Part shown: positions 20,902 to 26,290 of the stretch, in pieces | Layout of the letters: each line of letters opens with the position of its first letter | Numbering within the stretch: position 1 is the first letter of the stretch | IMG/VR virus record: IMGVR_UViG_3300046482_000135 | Span: 1-29,653 of that record | Length of the DNA: 29,653 nt | Strand: one strand, 5' to 3' | From: a virus | Translations under genes and position numbers: made by a program | The notes under the pieces: model-generated | The model's database searches: none | What the model saw: only the letters and a program-made list of their open reading frames with translations | What the model was told of the DNA's origin: nothing

Positions 20902-20994
20902 TCACCAGTGTCCTCCGTTGAGCAGCCAGACGATCGCGCCGAAGACGAGCGGTGTGACGAACATCGCCATCGGGTCGGTTATCGCGCCCTCCAT
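20902..20994 (-). CDS. Small single-span membrane peptide, 30 aa
   Basis: ATG at 20994 follows GGAGG at 5 bases; the SD is within the last codons of the 102-aa gene. The product is MEGAITDP followed by a hydrophobic span (MAMFVTPLVFGAIVWLL) and a short polar end NGGHW. It has the size of phage membrane mini-proteins (inhibitors, spanin- or holin-like accessories), but nothing more can be said. Confidence 0.55.
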   Translation of the reverse strand: MEGAITDPMAMFVTPLVFGAIVWLLNGGHW

Positions 20995-21303
20995 CTATTC
21001 CTCCCACCAGCGCTTGTCTGCTTTCGAGTCCACGACAAGCTGCGCTTGTCGGGGGTGCAGTATCTCGCCGAGGACGGGATCGCGGGTATCGAGCCACATG
21101 CCGACGATCATGCGAGTCTGGTCCTGCGCCTCGCCTTCGCTCCGCTGCGGTGCAGGGGCTTCGCCCTGCGTACTTAGTGTCACACTAACTTCGGCGTGCG
21201 GCGCGGGCCGTTTGTTTCGCGTTGCAGCCGTCCGGGGAGGCCGTAACGGCATGGTTTTGTTCCGGGACTTGTTCCCGGTACTGCTTTTCACAGGCTTTTT
21301 CAT
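20995..21303 (-). CDS. Hypothetical basic protein, 102 aa, with palindrome inside
   Basis: ATG at 21303 follows AGGAGCTGAAA. The N-terminal half is basic and low in complexity (KKPVKSSTGNKSRNKT, RPPRTAATRNKR); the C-terminal part (TRMIVGMWLDTRDPVLGEILHPRQAQLVV) looks folded. Palindrome copy 6 (21175-21187) falls within codons for SVTLS. An overlapping frame at 21185-21394 also has an SD-like start, but its product is less protein-like. Confidence 0.6.
   Translation of the reverse strand: MKKPVKSSTGNKSRNKTMPLRPPRTAATRNKRPAPHAEVSVTLSTQGEAPAPQRSEGEAQDQTRMIVGMWLDTRDPVLGEILHPRQAQLVVDSKADKRWWEE
21175..21187. promoter_or_regulatory. 13-bp palindromic site, copy 6 (inside a gene)
   Basis: TAGTGTCACACTA, exact, about 115 bases inside the 102-aa coding region. 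A bound protein here could act as a roadblock to transcription rather than block initiation. Confidence 0.82.
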
Positions 21304-21775
21304 TTTCAGCTCCTGTCCATGCGGCGTTGTCGCATCCCCGTTCGCCGCGTTGACGGGGACGATTTCGGTGCGGACCTCCTATTATCCGCTTCATTATCTT
21401 CTAACTAGCTCGCGATATGGATATTTTAACACACTGATATTGTTGAGTTTTTCGGTTATTATCTTAAATATCCAGTTTTAAAAGGGTAAGACGACTATTT
21501 TGAGCCTCACGCGCTACATGTAGCGCGTACGCGCGAGGGCAAAACAGAGCATGTACCCTTAAATAATTACCTAATAAGAATAATAAGATAGATAGAAGGT
21601 TAAGCCCTTGATTTCCCTGCCGTTTCGCCTTTTGTTATTAGTCATATCAGGACCTTTGCCGTCCATTTTGCTAATGTTATCAAGGTCTTAACGCAGATAA
21701 TAGGTACGCAGGGCCTGTGCCCCACGTACCATCGCATCGTACCAGCGCGCTAGGCCCAGCCACAGCCACAGCCAT
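21304..21775. other. AT-rich non-coding region, possible origin
   Basis: No convincing gene is present. The part from about 21375 to 21715 is far more AT-rich than the rest. It holds a 20-bp perfect palindrome (21509-21528), an inverted repeat TGGATATTT (21418-21426 with 21466-21474) and a run of TAATAAGA-type repeats near 21570-21600. A leftward -10-like TAAAAT near 21425 may serve the 102-aa gene. Strand of transcription changes a little further right. These are features of a replication origin or regulatory hub, but none is diagnostic. Confidence 0.45.
21509..21528. repeat. 20-bp perfect palindrome
   Basis: ACGCGCTACATGTAGCGCGT is exactly self-complementary and is GC-rich in an AT-rich setting. 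It differs from the 13-bp site and occurs once. It could bind a dimeric protein or extrude as a cruciform. Confidence 0.8.
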
Positions 21776-21826
21776 GGCAACGAGAAACAAGGCGCGACGA
21801 AAGCGCCCGGCCGAGGCCGGGCGCTT
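21776..21826 (-). terminator. Terminator with conserved TTTCTCGTTGCC tail, copy 4
   Basis: An 11-12-bp GC stem (21801-21811 with 21816-21826) follows the 210-aa gene leftwards, ending in CTTTCG, a short spacer and TTGTTTCTCGTTGCC (21790-21776). Its outermost base is shared with palindrome copy 7. Confidence 0.8.
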
Positions 21827-21838
21827 AGTGTCACACTA
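21826..21838. promoter_or_regulatory. 13-bp palindromic site, copy 7
   Basis: TAGTGTCACACTA, exact. It is wedged between the 210-aa gene, whose TAG stop is 21836-21838, and the terminator stem. No gene start is near, so a role in stopping transcription is more likely than in initiation. Confidence 0.85.
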
Positions 21839-22468
21839 GGACAGGTCGGCGATGAGGGCGACGAGCGCCTTCTTCTGCTTCGGGCTGAACTTGAGCTTGG
21901 CCTTGATCAGCCGCTGCGCGTCTTTCAGGATCGCGGCAATCTCATCGGCTGCCGACTTCACCTTCTTGACCTTGAGCAGGCGCTCGGTAATATCGGCCTT
22001 GTCGATCACGCCCTCCTTCTTGGTGAGCGAACGGTTCACTTCCAAGCGTTGCTGATACTGATCAAGCTTGGCTTGTGTCGAGTCCTTGCCCTTGACGATG
22101 TCGGCTATTAGCTTGTAGCCGTCGGCGGCCTTGCTGATGACCTCGTCACGGATGAACGAACCGAATTCGGTACGCAGCCCTTCCAGCGTGGTCGACAGCA
22201 TGGCCGATCCCGTGACGTGAGCCTGTCCGGCATCGTAACCGTTCGCGGCATCAGCGATCGCGGCCTTGCGCAGTTCATCGGTCGAAACGTCGATCAGTTC
22301 CTTCGCTACCATGTCTTGGAACTTGAGCGCGGCCTTTAGCTTCGCTTGTGTTCCCTGCCCGTAAGTCTCACCAAAACCGAACATGATGTCAAACAGTTCG
22401 GAATGGTTTGACGGCGCCTTCGCTGCGCTGCTCTTGAGCGCGGCCTTCTTTGCTCTTAACGTTGCCAT
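21836..22468 (-). CDS. Hypothetical basic helical protein, 210 aa
   Basis: ATG at 22468 follows AAAGGGA. Both ends are lysine-rich (RAKKAALKSSAAKAPSN; AQRLIKAKLKFSPKQKKALVALI) and the middle is helical. It stands alone: a palindrome upstream (22505), one at its stop codon (21826) and a terminator directly after. As the first leftward gene after the divergent region it could be an early DNA-binding or regulatory protein. No family recognised. Confidence 0.7.
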   Translation of the reverse strand: MATLRAKKAALKSSAAKAPSNHSELFDIMFGFGETYGQGTQAKLKAALKFQDMVAKELIDVSTDELRKAAIADAANGYDAGQAHVTGSAMLSTTLEGLRTEFGSFIRDEVISKAADGYKLIADIVKGKDSTQAKLDQYQQRLEVNRSLTKKEGVIDKADITERLLKVKKVKSAADEIAAILKDAQRLIKAKLKFSPKQKKALVALIADLS

Positions 22469-22504
22469 TGGATTTCCCTTTCCATGTTGCTGGCATTGAC
22501 GGGT

Positions 22505-22517
22505 TAGTGTGACACTA
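22505..22517. promoter_or_regulatory. 13-bp palindromic site, copy 8
   Basis: TAGTGTGACACTA, exact, 37 bases before the ATG of the 210-aa gene, in its leader or promoter. Confidence 0.85.
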
Positions 22518-22579
22518 GGTTAGCGCCACCCTATCCCTATCATTAGTTGTCGAAAGCTAGTGTCATGAACTATTTGGGT

Positions 22580-22592
22580 TAGTGTCACACTA
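22580..22592. promoter_or_regulatory. 13-bp palindromic site, copy 9
   Basis: TAGTGTCACACTA, exact, in the centre of the divergent region, 75 bases from copy 8 (about seven helical turns). A half-site lies between them. This is the last copy before the late genes. Confidence 0.85.
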
Positions 22593-22685
22593 ACTTCACC
22601 CTACCCGGCGGGTATCTGGCCAACGGGGACCCGCCCCCCGCCCTCTTAATACCTGCCGACAAAATACCCAGCCCCCAAAACCACT

Positions 22686-22695
22686 GTAACATACT
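22686..22695 (+). promoter_or_regulatory. Rightward -10-like motif GTAACATACT
   Basis: One base different from the GTAACATAGT element seen on the leftward strand, here pointing at the late genes 120 bases away. No good -35 is seen. Confidence 0.35.
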
Positions 22696-22814
22696 TACAA
22701 AATACTTCGTATCTCCGGCCCGCCCCCGGAACACCTCCCTCCCCACACGAGCAGGAGGCGTGGGAAACAGGAAGGCTTGACCGCACTGCCGTTACGCACT
22801 AGCTTTCGCGCCCC

Positions 22815-23129
22815 ATGGACCAGACCGCACCTTCCGCCCGCATGCCCAAGACCACCCCCGCCAACGTGCCGTCCAACCGGCAGGAGATGAAACCCCTGCC
22901 GCTGCGCGTGGCGCGCTCGCAGTATGCCCGCCTCGTCGCCGCCCGATCGCGGACCGGGATCTCCATACAGGAGCACGTGCGGCGCGCCATCGACGCCTAC
23001 CTCGTGGCCACCGAGCGCGAGGCCATCGAGCTCGGCCACATGTTCGTTGCTAGAGCGACCCCTGCGAGCGGGACGAGAGCGATGCCCGGGCGCGCACGCC
23101 CCGCCGTTGCCAAGGTGACCAAGCGATGA
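22815..23129 (+). CDS. Ribbon-helix-helix-like protein, 104 aa
   Basis: Residues 28-70 read LPLRVARSQYARLVAARSRTGISIQEHVRRAIDAYL: a beta strand and two helices as in the CopG/Arc ribbon-helix-helix fold. The C-terminus is basic and disordered. It is the first gene of the late block and might regulate it, or bind one of the palindromes. A stop codon 15 bases upstream fixes the frame, but the RBS is poor; an internal ATG at 22842 is possible. Next gene overlaps by ATGA. Confidence 0.68.
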   Translation: MDQTAPSARMPKTTPANVPSNRQEMKPLPLRVARSQYARLVAARSRTGISIQEHVRRAIDAYLVATEREAIELGHMFVARATPASGTRAMPGRARPAVAKVTKR

Positions 23130-23728
23130 CCGCTCCCGCTAGGCCTCGCCGCCCGCGCGCCGCCCCCCTGCATGCGGCCGACGACGGCCCGTTCACCGCC
23201 GGGGTGCCGGACGACGAGCCCATCGCAGGCGCCGGTCCGGACAAGGGGAATACCGTCGTCATGTCCGACGACGAGGCGGTGCCGCAGCAGTTTCTGCGCC
23301 GCCCCGTGGAACCGAAACCCGCTCCGCTGCCCGCCGCGACGAAAGCACCCCTTTCCCCTGCCGCTGACGCACCCCTTTCCCCTGCTGCCGCCCACAGCAG
23401 GTACATCTACCGGATACGCGTGCTCGAGGCCTTCCACTACATGGGCTCGGTGCAGCACGCCCCGCCTTGGGTCGACAGGGGCTGGGTCGCCTACGGCGAC
23501 TACGACGAGCGCCGCCGGCTGCCGGCCGGGCCGGCGCTGCTGGTGCCGACGCCGCGCACCCCGTCGGGCGTCACGCTCGCCCGCTCCGGCGACTACGTCG
23601 TCCGTCAGGAGATCGTGCTCGCCCACGGGCTGGCGCCGGTCGAGGCCGTCGAGGTGTGGGAGCGCGACGAGTTCGAGCGGCTGTTCGTGCCGTTGCCCGG
23701 CGGGGAGGAGGCCGATGGACTTTCCTAG
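23126..23728 (+). CDS. Hypothetical protein with Pro/Ala-rich N-terminal half, 200 aa
   Basis: The first 90 residues are proline- and alanine-rich with a short internal repeat (APLSPAAD-APLSPAA), probably disordered. The second half (YIYRIRVLEAFHYMGSVQHAPPWVDRGWVAYGDYDERRRL ... YVVRQEIVLAHG) looks like a small folded domain. It overlaps the upstream gene by ATGA and the next one by 14 bases. Family not recognised. Confidence 0.65.
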   Translation: MTAPARPRRPRAAPLHAADDGPFTAGVPDDEPIAGAGPDKGNTVVMSDDEAVPQQFLRRPVEPKPAPLPAATKAPLSPAADAPLSPAAAHSRYIYRIRVLEAFHYMGSVQHAPPWVDRGWVAYGDYDERRRLPAGPALLVPTPRTPSGVTLARSGDYVVRQEIVLAHGLAPVEAVEVWERDEFERLFVPLPGGEEADGLS

Positions 23729-24077
23729 CGGCGTGCCCGATCTCATCGAGGCCAAGGCGCGCATGGCCCACGCCTACGCGGCGATGGAGGCGCACCTGCT
23801 CAGGCAGGTCGACATCCTCGCCAAGTCGGGGCTGGCGGACGCCCGCCTGCTGGCCATCGCGCGGACAGACGTCGAGAAGGCGTTCATGGCCATCGCCAAG
23901 GCGCTGATGACCGGCGGCCCGAGCGGACGGGAGTACGGCAAGATCCCCATGCCGGAGCCGATGCCGCAGGCGTTCACCCCGCCTGCCGGCGACGAGCGCC
24001 GTTTCGACGCCGGCGCAAAAGACGCTACCGGCGAGCCTCGCCGGCTGCCACACGCCTCGGACTTCGACCATGGCTGA
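23715..24077 (+). CDS. Helical-hairpin protein, possibly Acb2/Tad1-hairpin-like, 120 aa
   Basis: ATG at 23715 follows GGGGAGGAGG. Residues 10-65 form two helices, the second reading LLAIARTDVEKAFMAIAKALM. The pattern 'x-x-A-R-T-x-x-E-x-A-F-M-x-x-x-K-A-L' resembles the helical hairpin of the Acb2/Tad1 family, whose Acb2 members bind cyclic oligonucleotides and block CBASS immunity, and which often lie just before terminase genes. The match is by eye. The C-terminal half is proline-rich and disordered. If not Acb2-like, it is an unassigned late protein. Confidence 0.6.
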   Translation: MDFPSGVPDLIEAKARMAHAYAAMEAHLLRQVDILAKSGLADARLLAIARTDVEKAFMAIAKALMTGGPSGREYGKIPMPEPMPQAFTPPAGDERRFDAGAKDATGEPRRLPHASDFDHG

Positions 24078-24549
24078 TGCCGGCCTCCAGTTCGCGGCCG
24101 TCGACTTTGCAACACTGGCCCGCGAAATTGCGCAGGACATTTTCGAGGTCGGCGACATCATCGCCCTGCATCGCCTCTCCGACGAGGAGTGGCAGCGGAT
24201 ACAGGCCCATCCGCGCTTCATCGCCATGCTCGGCGAGATGCAGCGCTCGTGGTCGTCGGCCGAGAACACCCGCGAGCGCATACGCATCAAGGCGCAGACC
24301 GGGCTGGAGACGCAGCTGGAAACTTTAATTCGCGACGTCGGCGACCCCGACATCCCGCTGGCGCAGCGGGTCGAGGCTGGGAAATTCCTAGCGAGGCTGG
24401 GCGAGCTCGACGGTCAGGGCCGGCTCGCCGGCGGCGACGGCGGTGCATTCCACATCACGCTCAACATCGGCGCGCTGCCGCAGGTCAGCATCGAGGCTAC
24501 CGCCAAGCCGGTCATCGACGTCACCCCCGGGGCGATACCGGACGGATGA
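24070..24549 (+). CDS. Candidate terminase small subunit, 159 aa
   Basis: Helical N-terminal two thirds (FATLAREIAQDIFEVGDII, DEEWQRIQAHPRFIAML, RIRIKAQTGLETQLETLIRDVGD) and a strand-rich end (GAFHITLNIGALPQVSIEATAKPVIDVTP). Length, position two genes before TerL and the 'IxLAQRVEAGKFLARLGEL' segment fit small terminase subunits, which recognise phage DNA for packaging. A clear N-terminal HTH is not visible, so the assignment rests largely on context. Overlaps the previous gene by 8 bases. Confidence 0.65.
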   Translation: MADAGLQFAAVDFATLAREIAQDIFEVGDIIALHRLSDEEWQRIQAHPRFIAMLGEMQRSWSSAENTRERIRIKAQTGLETQLETLIRDVGDPDIPLAQRVEAGKFLARLGELDGQGRLAGGDGGAFHITLNIGALPQVSIEATAKPVIDVTPGAIPDG

Positions 24550-24767
24550 CCAAGCCTGCCCCCGACGACCGCGATGCGCCCGGCGTCGTCCATGCCTTTG
24601 CCGTCGGCATGGTCGGCTGCGAGGGGTGCGGCGGCGTCCATATCGACTTCGTCGACGAGGGCATGCACGTGGTCGCCACGGGTTTCCTCAGCTATGCGCA
24701 GTTCATGATGGTGACCGACGAGGTGGTCGACCATATCGACCTGCTGCAGCGCGGGGTGGCCGGGTGA
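24546..24767 (+). CDS. Hypothetical protein, 73 aa
   Basis: Lies between the candidate TerS and TerL genes with ATGA and GTGA overlaps. Contains VGCEGCGGVHIDFVD and two further hydrophobic stretches (MHVVATGFLSYAQFMMV). Possibly one small beta-rich domain. Function unknown; a part in packaging is possible from position. Confidence 0.62.
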   Translation: MTKPAPDDRDAPGVVHAFAVGMVGCEGCGGVHIDFVDEGMHVVATGFLSYAQFMMVTDEVVDHIDLLQRGVAG

Positions 24768-26158
24768 GCATATCCTACACCGCACCGGCGACGGTCGGCC
24801 GGTTCATGACGTCGGCGGCATTCATCCGCTTCATCATCGGGCCCATCGGCTCGGGGAAAACGACAGGCGTGCTGATGGAAATCCTGCGCCGCGCCATCGA
24901 GCAGGCCAAAAGCCCGACCGACGGCATCAGGCGCACCCGCTGGGCGATCGTCAGGCAGACGCTGTCGCAGCTGCGCATGACCATCCTCTTGGACCTGCTC
25001 AGCTGGTTCAGGCTGTTCGCCACCTACCGCGTCTCCGAGCAGCTGGTCATCCTCGAGTTCAACGACGTCCGCTGCGAGATCTACTTCATCCCGCTCGAGG
25101 AGGAAGAGGACCAGAAGCGGCTGCTGTCCATGCAGCTCACCGGCGCTGCCGTCAACGAGTTCACCGAGATCTCGCCTGACCTCGTCGGCGCCATTGCCGG
25201 CCGCTGCGGCCGCTTCCCCTCCAAGGCCGAGGGCGGGCCGACGTGGTTCGGGGTCATCGGCGACTCCAACGCGCCGGTCGAGAACAGCGACTGGTGGAAC
25301 ATGTTCGAGAACGTCAGGCCTGCCGACTGGGCGGTGTTCTGGCAGCCGTCCGGCCTGTCACCGGAGGCCGAGAACGTCGACAACCTGCCGCCCAACTACT
25401 ACCCGCGCCTCGCCGAGAACCCGAACGAGAACTGGGTCAACCGCTACGTCCGCGCGCTCTACGGCGAGGACCCGTCCGGCGCTGCCGTCTTCCGCGGCGC
25501 CTACAAGCGCTCCTTCCACGTCCGCCGCGGACTCGACCCCGTCGCCGGCTACCCGCTGATCATCGGGCAGGATTTCGGCCGCGCCCCGTGCTCGCTGATC
25601 TGCCAGCCGAACCACAAGGGCCAGCTGATGGTGCTGGAGGAGGTCGTCGCCGAGGACATCGGACTGGAGCTGCACGTGACGCGCAACCTGAAGCCGGTGC
25701 TGTTCCGCGACCGCTATGCCGGGCTGCGCTTCGCCGTGGTCGGCGACCCCTCTGGCAAGGCCAAGGACTCGCTCTACGAGGAGAACCACTTCGACGTGCT
25801 CAAGCGCCTCGGCCTGCCGGCCTTCGCGGCGCCTACCAACAACCTCGACCCGCGTATCTCGGCGGTCGAGATGCTGCTCCTGCAGCAGCGCGACGGCGAG
25901 GGTGCCGTGCTGTTCGACGAGGAACGCTGCCCGGTCACCATCCGGGCGATGGCCGGCGCCTACCGCTACTCCAAGACGCAGGCCGGCGTGACAAAACCGA
26001 CGCCCGACAAGCGCCACCCGATCTCCGACGTGATGGACGACCTGCAGTACGTGGCCTTGGTCATGAACTCCGGCATGGTGCACGCCATCGCCCAGCGTAT
26101 CAGGCCCAAGCGGGCGCGCCCCGCGCAGTCGCGGGTGAGTGCGGCGGGCTGGACATGA
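24764..26158 (+). CDS. terL: Terminase large subunit (TerL)
   Basis: This 464-residue packaging motor has an ATPase domain with Walker A GPIGSGKT (26-33) and a Walker B region AAVNEFTE with catalytic Glu132, and a C-terminal RNase H-like nuclease with acidic residues at IIGQDFGR (D270), VVGDPSG (D328) and SDVMDDLQ (D422/D425). The start is a GTG at 24764 overlapping the previous stop (GTGA), with GGGGTGG before it. The short N-terminus resembles TerL proteins of podovirus-like phages. Bases 25356-25366 are complementary over 11 nt to the candidate small RNA. Confidence 0.93.
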   Translation: MSISYTAPATVGRFMTSAAFIRFIIGPIGSGKTTGVLMEILRRAIEQAKSPTDGIRRTRWAIVRQTLSQLRMTILLDLLSWFRLFATYRVSEQLVILEFNDVRCEIYFIPLEEEEDQKRLLSMQLTGAAVNEFTEISPDLVGAIAGRCGRFPSKAEGGPTWFGVIGDSNAPVENSDWWNMFENVRPADWAVFWQPSGLSPEAENVDNLPPNYYPRLAENPNENWVNRYVRALYGEDPSGAAVFRGAYKRSFHVRRGLDPVAGYPLIIGQDFGRAPCSLICQPNHKGQLMVLEEVVAEDIGLELHVTRNLKPVLFRDRYAGLRFAVVGDPSGKAKDSLYEENHFDVLKRLGLPAFAAPTNNLDPRISAVEMLLLQQRDGEGAVLFDEERCPVTIRAMAGAYRYSKTQAGVTKPTPDKRHPISDVMDDLQYVALVMNSGMVHAIAQRIRPKRARPAQSRVSAAGWT

Positions 26159-26247
26159 TGAGGTTCGACATGGAGGTTGGTGCCGGGTTCGTGCTCGGGG
26201 TAAGCCTGACGATCGCCGCGCTGCTGGTGCTCGACCTGCTCTGCTGA
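26155..26247 (+). CDS. Small single-span membrane peptide, 30 aa
   Basis: ATG overlaps the TerL stop (ATGA). Product: MMRFDMEVG then a hydrophobic span of about 20 residues ending LLVLDLLC. It is translated from the TerL message by coupling. Function unknown; its position in the late operon between TerL and portal is unusual for a membrane peptide. Confidence 0.58.
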   Translation: MMRFDMEVGAGFVLGVSLTIAALLVLDLLC

Positions 26248-26290
26248 GGTATCTGGACGTTACGCACCGTGAGGCGTATGAATTTGCGGC

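Larger units (their letters stand above)
22469..22814. other. Divergent regulatory region between early and late blocks
   Basis: No gene seen. It contains palindrome copies 8 and 9, a half-site TAGTGTCA (22558-22565), an inverted repeat GGCGGGT/ACCCGCC (22607-22613 with 22629-22635) and a rightward GTAACATACT -10-like element (22686-22695). TTGTCG...TATTTG just left of copy 9 is a possible but weak rightward promoter. The leftward 210-aa gene and the rightward late genes diverge from here. Confidence 0.6.

Noticed and set aside
21185-21394. Leftward 69-codon frame with an in-frame GGAGG early on
   Set aside because: It overlaps the better-supported 102-aa gene, the SD-like GGAGG is inside the frame rather than before it, and the product is low in hydrophobic residues.
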